From Fibrobacterota bacterium (GTDB taxonomy: Bacteria; Fibrobacterota; Fibrobacteria; UBA5070): 64,000 bases of DNA. This document shows, piece after piece, positions 55,500-63,759 of this stretch. The DNA is taken from assembly GCA_016715065.1 (NCBI GenBank), contig JADKBN010000017.1, forward strand, positions 124,001 to 188,000, given 5' to 3'. The position numbers and the translations under genes are program-made. Every line of letters begins with the position of its first letter. Within the stretch, counting starts at the first letter, position 1. The notes under the pieces are model-generated. The model was not told the DNA's origin. It saw nothing but the letters and a program-made list of their open reading frames with translations, and did no database searches.

Positions 55500-56150
55500 T
55501 CAGGCTTGATCCACTGCGTGGGCAGATGACACGGCGTGCCTGGCTTATCCAGGCGCGGGCCTGGGACCGTTTTCACGGCTTCCGCCGTGGGACCCGGGGC
55601 GGCCCGGGTGCCGTTTTCACGGGGCTGCCGCGCCCCGTGACCCGCGGCCAGAGGGGCTCCATGAGCCTCCCATCCGGCGGACACGCCAGATGGGAACCCT
55701 GGCCGTGCCTCTGCAGGGTTCCCAATTGCATCGCATCGATGCAATTGGGATGGCTATGCAACGCGGCGCCGGGGGCCTCGAACTGGAACGGCCACACCGG
55801 CTCGCCAGGGAAGTGGGAGAAAGGGACGCTGAGGCAATGGTTGGATGGCATCAGGGACGCGATCGACATCCTCATGACACTGGCCGTTCCAATACCCGAG
55901 TCCCCCGGACCCCCTTGATTTGGTTGGATTGCCAGTTTGAGACCGTGCGGGTTTGTAGGGATCGGGCATGCCCGATCCTTACGATCGGCATCTGATTGCC
56001 AATTTCTGGCATCGCTTCGCTGGCCGGGGAAGTGATTGATGAACCGAACACCGATCCCCTCTCCCCCGGTGGGGAGAGGGAGAGGGTGAGGGCACTACCC
56101 CTTCCTCCCTGCCAACCTCAGCCACCTCCGCCAATGGGGCGTTGGCTGTT
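55500..56150 (+). repeat. Dispersed structured repeat, copy 11 (long form, both modules)
   Basis: CCAGGC/GCCTGG lies near 55549 and CACGGGGC/GCCCCGTG near 55617. It carries the longer insert also seen in copy 3, here with stem TCCCAATTGCAT (55720-55731) / ATGCAATTGGGA (55739-55750). The outer arms are near 55769 and 55885. A perfect palindrome GGATCGGGCA/TGCCCGATCC is near 55959. Second module: CCCTCTCCCC/GGGGAGAGGG near 56055. Confidence 0.85.
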
Positions 56151-56210
56151 GGTGATTGATTGGCGAAAATGGGCTGACAGTTTCTGGATCGGACGTTTAG
56201 ATTGACCTGC

Positions 56211-57116
56211 ATGCCCCCCGCATTGCCCAAATCGAACCCGAAACGGGAGCGTCTGACCGATCTGGACCAGTCGATCAAAGAGCTCCTCAAGAACCACCCC
56301 GTCGACACGTTGGAGTTTTTGCTGCCCGATGCCATCAAGGAATGGGGAATACCCCTTTCGTGGGAGTTTCTGAACACCGCCACGCGCAAACATGACTTTG
56401 CCCGCAAGGGCTACGTGATGGATCTGAACGTCCGATACACCTTCGCGAAGCGGTCGATGGTGCTGGTGGTTCTGATCGAGCATTGGGCAACGGCGCAGTC
56501 GGTGAATCTGCACCGTACGGCGCACTACTACCTGGATCTTTTGGAGCGGTTCCCGGACGACGAAGTGGTGCCGGTGGCCTTGGTGACGGATCTCAAGCCT
56601 GCCCGGATCCCCAAATCTGTCCACTCGGCCAGCCGGAACCGGGTGTGGCTGCACTTCGAGACGTTGGTGCGCGAGGTGTCGCGGGAAGAATTCTCTGCCT
56701 GGGAGAAGGCGGGGAACGCGATCGCCCAGGTGTTGCGGGGCGCGATGGCCGGGCCGCAGAGCCGGGCGGAGAAGGTGTTCAGGGGCGCGGATGCCCTGAA
56801 GGCGATTGTTTCACCAGAGGAATACCGCAACCTCTTCACTTTGGCCGCAGAAGTCGGTAAATTGACCCTAAATGAAGTCGAGGAGTACATGAAGAAGTCA
56901 CAACTGAGATCCGAGGCGGTGGAATGGCTGGAGGCCCACTTCGAAGCCAAGGGCGTGGCGAAAGCCAAGGCTGAAGGAATCCAGGAAGCCAAACTGGAAG
57001 ACGCTCGCAAAATGCTGGACCATGGCATTTCGTGGGCCGTCATCACGGATGTCACAGGCGTGAAGCCTGAGGATCTCAAGAAGACCGGTGTGGCAAGGCG
57101 GGCGGCGAAGAAGTAA
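56211..57116 (+). CDS. Rpn-like PD-(D/E)XK nuclease, copy 2
   Basis: 301 residues from ATG 56211. The middle segment KGYVMDLNVRYTF, then MVLVVLIEHWATAQ, fits the Asp and Glu positions of the PD-(D/E)XK core of recombination-promoting (Rpn/YhgA-like) nucleases. The charged tail with repeated Glu-Ala/Glu-Gly-Lys steps and the end motif DVTGVKPEDLKK are also typical. Such nucleases are linked to recA-independent DNA transfer. This gene and the next form a tandem duplication of about 1.44 kb that includes the upstream repeat. Confidence 0.65.
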   Translation: MPPALPKSNPKRERLTDLDQSIKELLKNHPVDTLEFLLPDAIKEWGIPLSWEFLNTATRKHDFARKGYVMDLNVRYTFAKRSMVLVVLIEHWATAQSVNLHRTAHYYLDLLERFPDDEVVPVALVTDLKPARIPKSVHSASRNRVWLHFETLVREVSREEFSAWEKAGNAIAQVLRGAMAGPQSRAEKVFRGADALKAIVSPEEYRNLFTLAAEVGKLTLNEVEEYMKKSQLRSEAVEWLEAHFEAKGVAKAKAEGIQEAKLEDARKMLDHGISWAVITDVTGVKPEDLKKTGVARRAAKK

Positions 57117-57119
57117 CGC

Positions 57120-57600
57120 GGGCGGCTGGCGCCTTCGATTCTTTGCAACTGCGTTGGGCTTTTCCGGGCGTGGGCCCGGTAGCCATATTCACGGTGCGGC
57201 CGCGCACCGTGACCGCGGCCCAAGGGGCTCCGGCGCCCCTTGGGAATCCGGCCGCCGGGGGACTCGAACTGGAACGGCCACACCGGCTTGCCAGGGATGT
57301 GGGTGCAATGGCTGTAGAGGCATACGGGCTGAAGGCATCAGGGTCGCGATCGACATCTTCATGACACTGGCCGTTCCAATACCCGAGTCCCCCGGACCCC
57401 CGCCAGTTTGGCTGGATTGCCAGTTGCTGCTCTGTTTGATTGCCAATTTCTGGCATTGCTCCGCTCGCCGGCTGAGTGGTCGATGCCCCGAACACCGAAC
57501 CCCTCTCCCCCGGTGGGGAGAGGGAGAGGGTGAGGGCACTACCCCTTCCTCCCTGCCAACCTCCGCCACCTCCGCCAATGGGGCGTTGGCTGTTGGTGAT
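57120..57600 (+). repeat. Dispersed structured repeat, copy 12 (both modules)
   Basis: Starts 4 bp after the TAA. CCGGGC/GCCCGG is at 57164-57179, CACGGTGC/GCACCGTG at 57190-57211 and CCCAAGGGGC/GCCCCTTGGG at 57219-57244; all three differ from copy 1 yet stay fully paired. The outer arms are near 57255 and 57370. The second module is near 57502. Confidence 0.88.
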
Positions 57601-57654
57601 TGATTGGCGAAAATGGGCTGACAGCTTCTGGATAGGACGTTTAGATTACCGTGC

Positions 57655-58572
57655 ATGCCCCCCGCATCGCCCAAATCGAACCCGAAACGGGAGCGTCTGA
57701 CCGATCTGGATCAGTCGATCAAACAGCTCCTCAAGAACCACCCCGTCGACACTCTGGAGTTTCTGCTTCCGGATGCCATCAAGGAATGGGGAATACCCCT
57801 TTCGTGGGAGTTTCTGAATACCGCCACGCGCAAACATGACTTTGCCCGCAAGGGCTATGTGATGGATCTGAACGTCCGATACACCTTCGCGAAGCGGTCG
57901 ATGGTGCTGGTGGTTCTGATCGAGCATTGGGCAACGGCGCAGTCGGTGAATCTGCACCGTACGGCGCACTACTACCTGGATCTGCTGGAGCGGTTCCCGG
58001 ACGAGGAAGTGGTGCCGGTGGCCTTGGTGACGGATCTCAAGCCTGCCCGGATTCCCAACTCGGTCCACTCGGCAAGCCGGAACCGGGTGTGGCTGCATTT
58101 CGAGACGTTGGTGCGCGAGGTGTCGCGGGAAGAATTCTCTGCCTGGGAAAAGGCGGGGAACGCGATCGCCCAGGTGTTGCGGGGCGCGATGGCCGGGCCG
58201 CAGAGCCGGGCGGAGAAGGTGTTCAGGGGCGCGGATGCCCTGAAGGCGATTGTTTCACCAGAGGAATACCGCAACCTCTTCACTTTGGCCGCAGAAGTCG
58301 GTAAATTGAACCCCAAGGAAGTCGAGGCGTATATGAAAAAGACGGAACTCCGATCTGAAGTCGTTGAATGGCTCGAGGCTCGAGGCGAGGCTCGAGGTGA
58401 AGCTCGAGGTGAAGCTCGAGGCGAAGCTAAGGGCAAGGTCGAGGGTAAGCTCGAATCCGCTCGCAAACTTCTCGAACACGGTGTCTCGTGGGAGATCATC
58501 ACGAGTTCGACCGGCGTGAAGCCTGAGGATCTCAAGAAGACCGGTGTGGCAAGGCGGGCGGCGAAGAAGTAA
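57655..58572 (+). CDS. Rpn-like PD-(D/E)XK nuclease, copy 3
   Basis: 305 residues, over 90% identical to copy 2 through the nuclease part. It differs mainly in the tail, where a 12-bp unit (GAGGCTCGAGGT-like) is repeated in tandem at about 58371-58440 and codes for ARGEARGEARGEARGEAKG. Copy number of such units is expected to vary. CRTTTAGATT-type sequence before the ATG is shared with copies 1 and 2. The function is as for copy 2. Confidence 0.65.
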   Translation: MPPASPKSNPKRERLTDLDQSIKQLLKNHPVDTLEFLLPDAIKEWGIPLSWEFLNTATRKHDFARKGYVMDLNVRYTFAKRSMVLVVLIEHWATAQSVNLHRTAHYYLDLLERFPDEEVVPVALVTDLKPARIPNSVHSASRNRVWLHFETLVREVSREEFSAWEKAGNAIAQVLRGAMAGPQSRAEKVFRGADALKAIVSPEEYRNLFTLAAEVGKLNPKEVEAYMKKTELRSEVVEWLEARGEARGEARGEARGEAKGKVEGKLESARKLLEHGVSWEIITSSTGVKPEDLKKTGVARRAAKK

Positions 58573-58575
58573 CGA

Positions 58576-59150
58576 GGGCGGCTGGCGCCTTCGATTCTTT
58601 TCAACTGCGTTGGGCTTCTTTCGGACGAGGGTCCGGTGCTGTTATTCCGGCTGGCGCCGGGCCTTCTTTTCGACTGCGTCGGGCTTTTCCCGGGGCGGCC
58701 CGGGTGCCGTTTTCACGGGGCTGCCGCGCCCCGTGACCCGCGGCCAAGGTACTAACGCCGTCCCTCTGGACTCCGGCGCCGGGGGACTCGAACTGGAACG
58801 GCCACACTCACTCGCCGGGGAAGTGGGAGGAATGGCTGTTGAGGCATACGGGCTGAATGCATCAGGGACGCAATCGATATCTTCATGACACTGGCCGTTC
58901 CAATACCCGAGTCCCCCGGACCCCCTCAGCCCTTCAGCGGCATTGGGTGCCACCGTTCCCTGAGTGCTCCTCGAAGCGAAGCGGAGAGGAGTGTATCGAA
59001 GGGCGGTGGCGGGGTGGCATGCCAATTTCTGGCATCGCTTCGCTGGCCGGTTGAGTGGTCAATGCGCCGAACATCGATCCCCTCTCCCCCGGTGGGGAGA
59101 GGGAGAGGGTGAGGGCGCCACCCCTTCCTTTCCGCCAACGCTAGCCACCT
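58576..59150 (+). repeat. Dispersed structured repeat, copy 13 (duplicated entry, both modules)
   Basis: The opening segment CGGCTGGCGCC to GCGTTGGGC is present twice (58579 and 58649). CGGAC/GTCCG lies at 58622-58635 and CACGGGGC/GCCCCGTG near 58715. The H4 hairpin here is broken (CCAAGGTAC against GTCCCTCTGG), unlike other copies. The outer arms are near 58783 and 58893. The second module is near 59080. Confidence 0.85.
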
Positions 59151-59222
59151 CCGCCACCTGCCTCGCCTCTTTTCTTGCGCTTGTCGCCGTTCCCGGAGCG
59201 CCGCGCCTGACGACCTGTGCTA

Positions 59223-60312
59223 TCATCGCGGAACAAACCGCACGGCGAGTTCTGGGCGCGGTTGGGGAGCAAACCCTTGGGCTTCGTCGGCAAGGTCCGG
59301 GAGGGCCTGTTGATCGAAGGTCCAGAGGAAGGCTGTCGAGGGGTCGCGGACAAGACTTGTGGGTGGGGTGAAACGGCTGGTGTAGCGGGCCACGGTGGAG
59401 ATGCGGATGTTGTCGATTTCGACTCCGTCGGCGAAGAGGAAGAGGTCGGCGGACGAACCGCAGGCCATGGGGTTGCCGTCTGCCTTGCGGGCCTTTTCGA
59501 TGCCGTTGAGGTACAGGATTCCTTCCGATCCGGTGTACACAAAGGCGGCGTGGGACCACGTCTGCAGAGGCAGGGTGTCTGCGTCCTGTACGTAGAGGGG
59601 ATTGAGATCCGGATGAAGCGCGGTCCAGCCAACGCCATTGGTGCGGCGAGACGAAGTCCTGAACGAATCGAGGTAGGCCACATTCAGTGTGCGCGTTTCA
59701 CCCATGTCCTGGTAGGTGCCCACACTCGCCGAGTAGCGATTTGCGGTGGGCTTGACCCAGTACTCGATGGTGAACGGAGTGTTGGCTGGCCAGACCCCAC
59801 AGGTGGATCCCCAGAATCCATCCACCACCCGCGCCTTGTTTGAGGATGGCTTCCAGCGTCCAGTTTGGGGAAGTGGGTGCGGTGCCGAGCTCGACGCCGC
59901 TGCCCTTTCCCTGGAACGAAAGGGCTTTCCCAAACTCCGACGAGGACCGAGAGACATCGCCTGTCCAGTTACTGGACCTGCCGGACACGGCATCCACAAT
60001 CCAGGCTCCGGTGTCTTCATTCATCCGCCAAAGGCCCGTGGTGGCGGAGTCCGCCGCCATCGCCGCTTGCAGGGAGCGTGGGACGTGGAGGTTGGTATCG
60101 GGTGCGCAGGCTGACTGAGGTGGGCAAGCTGGGCAAGGAGGCCGAGGATGGCATTCCTTGACGTGGTCGCCGTGGTGATTTGGCCGCCCGTGATTGGATC
60201 CCTTGAGGACCTCGCACTTTGGTGGAGCTGTGGTGACTTTGTTCGCGGCCAGCAGAGGGGCCGAAAGCAGGAGGGAGGAAAGCAACACGGGTCGGACGAA
60301 CGGGAGTTTCAA
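59223..60312 (-). CDS. Exported LamG/concanavalin-like domain protein, frameshifted
   Basis: Starts at a TTG (60312) with AAGGA upstream and a clear signal peptide (KLPFVRPVLLSSLLLSAPLLA). A Cys/Pro-rich linker follows, then a LamG-type fold: SGRSSNWTGD, KALSFQGKGSGVELG in the first frame and TPFTIEYWVKP, HAAFVYTGSEGILYLNG, FADGVEIDNIRIS in the second. The frame changes somewhere between 59770 and 59880, in a G-rich stretch. Joined, it would be about 360 residues and bind carbohydrate or protein at the cell surface. Whether the shift is real is unclear. Confidence 0.65.
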
Positions 60313-60472
60313 AAGGTGTCCTTGGGAAAAGTTCGGCGGTGAGGCTGCGGGCGCGCAGGTGGATGGACGCTGCTGATTTCGAGAGTTCTTGGAAAGGCAG
60401 GGGACACGCTTCGCTCTGGCGGGCGATGTCGTTTCTACAAGGTAAGACGGATGATTTCCTCTGCTAAACTCG

Positions 60473-60530
60473 GGGAGTTGTTCTAGTTTCCGGTACAGCC
60501 GATCTCGACCACCCTGTGCGGAGTCGCCCC
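60473..60530 (+). promoter_or_regulatory. Shared upstream motif (copy B) before the Sll1717-type ATPase
   Basis: GGGGAGTTGTTCTAGTTTCC at 60473-60492 is identical to 35004-35023. The rest of the stretch between the LamG gene and the ATPase (60313-60688) shows no gene. Confidence 0.4.
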
Positions 60531-60688
60531 ACCATGGCTTGTCCTTCTGGAAAACCGATCCACTGGATTCGTGCCCGACCAGCTCGGGGGCGGATTCTTG
60601 TATTGTCGAATGGTTTCTCGACGTCAGGGAACTGCAACGATTTCAGTTTATTCGATTGCATTCTATTCATGAAATTGAGGGGGTGAAA

Positions 60689-62342
60689 ATGCTTCAAGCA
60701 AACTCATCTGCGTTTGTGTTTAAAACGAATGACTCCATTGGATCGGCAGGTGCAGAACAAGATCGAGATTACTTGAATGATTGCTTTGTTGATACCGGTG
60801 ATATAGAGATTTTAGAGGATACACAAGATCATCGTCATATCGTTGTTGGTAGGACCGGAGCTGGAAAATCTGCGCTACTCTCGCAAATGAGTGTCAGGCA
60901 TCCAGGCTCTATTATTGATATTTCCCCTGAAAACATGGCGTTGGCTTACGTCTCAAATTCCACTATCATTAATTTCTTCTCGGATTTAGGTGTTAATCTT
61001 GATCCATTCTTTAAGTTGCTATGGCGGCATTCAATAGTTGTTGATATATTGAAAAAGTATGCGCAAGATAAGAAGATGATGGAAGCGGGAGCTGGGTTTT
61101 GGGACTTTTTTAAGCGCAAATATAATGGGAAAACTCGGGAGGATGAAGCGGCAAAAGCAGCTATCAAATATTTAGAGGAATGGAGCGGTCGCTTCTGGGA
61201 GGAGTCGGATTGCAAAATCAGGGAAATTACAAAAAAGGGTTGAAGAAGCTCTCGAATCGGAAGTTAAAGCGAAACTGAAAATTACTGCAGCGGATATTTC
61301 GGCTGGATTGGCTGATAAAAATATTGTTACAAATGAAGAAAAATATGCTCTTGTGGCAAGAGCTCAGAAAATAATCAGTGATGCTCAAGCTCACGATCTC
61401 GGAAGCATTATTCAGTTTCTGCAATCGGTGTTATCGGAAAAGCAAAAGAAGTATTTTGTCTTGATAGATAGGCTGGATGAGAATTGGGTTGATGACAAGC
61501 TGAGATATAAAATGATAATGGCGCTGTTTCTGACTGCAAGGGATTTTATACGTGTAGAAAACGTAAAGATCATTATCTCAATGAGGCGGGATTTGATTGA
61601 GCGAGTGTTTAAGGTGGCAAAAGATGCTGGTTTCCAGGAGGAGAAGTATGAGTCCTCTTTCCTGCGGTTAACATGGAGCAAGAAAAAGTTGATTGAAGTA
61701 CTTGATAAGAGAATAAATCATTTGGTTCGTAAGAGGTACACAAGAAGTTTAGTTTCTCATAGAGATTTGTTGCCAGCTAGCTATGGAGGTCAGGATATTA
61801 GTGATTATGTAACTGATCGAGCGGCTCGACCAAGAGATATTATTGATTTTTTTAACAAGTGTATTCTTTCTGCGACAGACATGACTCGATTGCAAAATCG
61901 GGAATTTAGTTTGGCGGAGGGGGAGTATTCTCGTTCAAGGTTGAGAGCTTTGAGAGATGAATGGAGCGCGGACTTTCCGGATCTAATAGAGTTTACAAAA
62001 ATTCTTCACCAAACTTCGTATTCATTTAAGATTAGCACGTTAGATATTGGCAGAGTCGAAAACCAGTGCCTGGAAATTATTTTCGCTGATCCTGAGAAGC
62101 AGTCGCAGATTTTTCAAAATGCCAAGAAATGTATTGATGGGCAAATGACAACGATTGATTTTCTAAAGTATCTTGTTCAGACCTTTTATAAAGTGGGATT
62201 GGTTGGGCTAAAGCTCGGGCCTATGGAGTCTGCCTCTTGGGTCGATGAAAAAGGACGAAGTATTTCAAATGCGGAAATAACAGAAGATACAAGTGTCGTC
62301 ATTCATCCTGCATATAGAAGGGCGCTAGGAACAAGAGACTAG
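60689..62342 (+). CDS. P-loop ATPase, Sll1717-type, one frameshift at an A/G run
   Basis: GAGGGGG precedes the ATG at 60689. Walker A GRTGAGKS is at residues 54-61. The first frame stops at 61243; removing one base from the A6G3 run (61231-61239) joins EITKK to VEEALESEVKAKL and gives a 550-residue protein. The Walker B-like segment is FVLIDRLDENW, followed by NVKIIISMRRDLIERVF and LRLTWSKKKLIEVLDKRI, as in the Sll1717-family ATPases often found in defence loci. GC content is far below the window average, so it was probably acquired. Function unknown. Confidence 0.75.
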
Positions 62343-62475
62343 TCTTGAATTTCGAGATCTGAATTCCAGTAATATGCACCTTTTGCCTCGCAGGATTATT
62401 TGGTTTCGGTCTGGAGGTGAAAATTGAGAAAGCATGGCTATTGGTGTCAGTGTTCTCAGAGCAACTTGAAGTTCT

Positions 62476-63045
62476 TTGGCTTTCGTTGCTTTCTCCGGGT
62501 TTGTTCCTTCTGAGGTGGCCACCTTGCACCTCCATTTTGCCGACACCAACCCTGACGTCTGCCACTTCCTCCAGGTAGCGTTCTCTCCGTTCCCCGAAGT
62601 GTCCATCCAAACCGGGAACATCCTGGACGTGGCCCACGGATGCGTAGTGTCGCCAGCCAACAGTTCAGGCTACATGGACGGGGGAGTGGATGCTGCCTAC
62701 CGGGCGTTCTTTGGGGCTTCGTTTGAAGCCAAAGTGAGGGAGACCATCCAGGCGCAGCCGAACGGCGAGCTGAAAATTGGTTCCGCCATCGTGGTGGCCA
62801 CAACGCACCACAAGATTCCCTTTGTGATTGTAGCGCCAACCATGACCATGCCGGAGTTCACGGACGCATCCGTGGTCCGTAGGGTGATGGGCGCCGTTTT
62901 ACGGGCTTGGGATCGGCACCAAAGCCAGATTTCGGACGTATTCTGTCCTGGGCTGGGGACCGGTGTGGGTGGCGTATCTCCTCAGGAGGCGGCAATTTCC
63001 ATGGCACAAGCCTACCTGACTTGGAAAGACACGAGAGCGGTTTGA
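62476..63045 (+). CDS. Macro-domain (ADP-ribose-binding) protein
   Basis: Up to 189 residues. The macro fold motifs are present: GNILDVAHGCVVSPANSSG with GGVDAAYRAFFG at residues 47-80, and FCPGLGTGVGGVSPQEAA at 156-173. These bind ADP-ribose; some members remove ADP-ribose from proteins or nucleic acid. The start is uncertain: TTG at 62476 or GTG at 62515 (the latter gives MATLHLHF). It follows the ATPase gene by about 130 bp on the same strand, in the same accessory block. Confidence 0.82.
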   Translation: MAFVAFSGFVPSEVATLHLHFADTNPDVCHFLQVAFSPFPEVSIQTGNILDVAHGCVVSPANSSGYMDGGVDAAYRAFFGASFEAKVRETIQAQPNGELKIGSAIVVATTHHKIPFVIVAPTMTMPEFTDASVVRRVMGAVLRAWDRHQSQISDVFCPGLGTGVGGVSPQEAAISMAQAYLTWKDTRAV

Positions 63046-63466
63046 TACCTGGCTTGGATTGAGTCAAGCCAAGACCCTTGATCAAGGACAACGGCTAGTG
63101 CTCAAACGTTCCTGATTTTGCGTGGACAGTGTCCATGGGATCCTGATGTGTACTGGTCTACGGCTCAGGCTGTTAACCACTTGGATCATGAAGCACAGGC
63201 GAGGAGGCAAAAGTGGCAGGTGAAGGAGCTGAGCGAGGCTCGGGGAGTTTCGAAAAATGAGGCTAGATCTCTCAATGGCAAGTACAGCGTTTCCTGTAAA
63301 GTTGATGTTTGTCGATGCTGTGCCCAGGAAAATCGCCGCCACGTTCCTTCGAGGAAGTCGGGATACTTCCTGCAACTGTGTCTCAGAGCGGACCTCCAAC
63401 AAGAGGAGAGCGTCCTGTGACAAAATCTGGAGCTAGCAGCCCGTGGAAGACTTGATTGGGGAGAGG
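63046..63466. other. Stretch without a supported gene
   Basis: An open frame of about 100 codons (63118-63420) has several Cys and basic residues but no recognisable family and no good ribosome site. I do not call it a gene. Confidence 0.3.
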
Positions 63467-63589
63467 ATGGTCGTCATGCTCCATCCGAGCACGAAACGAC
63501 GCGAATATTCAGAAGAAATACAAGCTGAGGTAGACGGGAAACGCCGTAAATCAAAGCAGTTTTCATACACCACGGAGTGTTCAGAATGA
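63467..63589 (+). CDS. Possible 40-residue leader-like peptide
   Basis: ATG at 63467 directly after GGGGAGAGG; product MVVMLHPSTKRREYSEE and on, strongly charged. Its TGA overlaps the next ATG. It may be only a translated leader. Confidence 0.25.
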   Translation: MVVMLHPSTKRREYSEEIQAEVDGKRRKSKQFSYTTECSE

Positions 63590-63759
63590 ATCAAGAAAAA
63601 TCGATCCAGATGCTGACCAGGCTTGGCGGAAAGCTTCGGATAGATGGTCGATCATTCCTTGCTTCGTCACACCCGACCACGGTGAGATTTGTGGATGTTC
63701 CCAGTTACATGTCAAAAACTGACGTAAGCAATTCTAATCCTGCAAGGGGCGTTCAATGA
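63586..63759 (+). CDS. Small protein of 57 residues upstream of the GTPase
   Basis: MNQEKSIQMLTRLGGKLRIDG and on; no family recognised and no signal peptide. GGAG lies 9 bases before the ATG. Its stop overlaps the GTPase start as ATGA, so it is coupled to it. AT-rich like its neighbours. Confidence 0.4.
   Translation: MNQEKSIQMLTRLGGKLRIDGRSFLASSHPTTVRFVDVPSYMSKTDVSNSNPARGVQ

Noticed and set aside
22825..58640. Integron cassette array with attC sites: repeats follow genes in one orientation and contain GCGTTGGGC, like the GTTRRRY core
   Set aside because: The core is not conserved (GCGTCGGGC in some copies), there is no paired RYYYAAC box at the other end, the elements are far longer than attC sites, flanking genes include long operons on both strands, and no integron integrase is seen.
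63118..63420. A 100-codon open frame with several Cys residues between the macro and GTPase genes
   Set aside because: No ribosome site, no recognisable family, and an opposite-strand frame of equal length, so coding is not supported.
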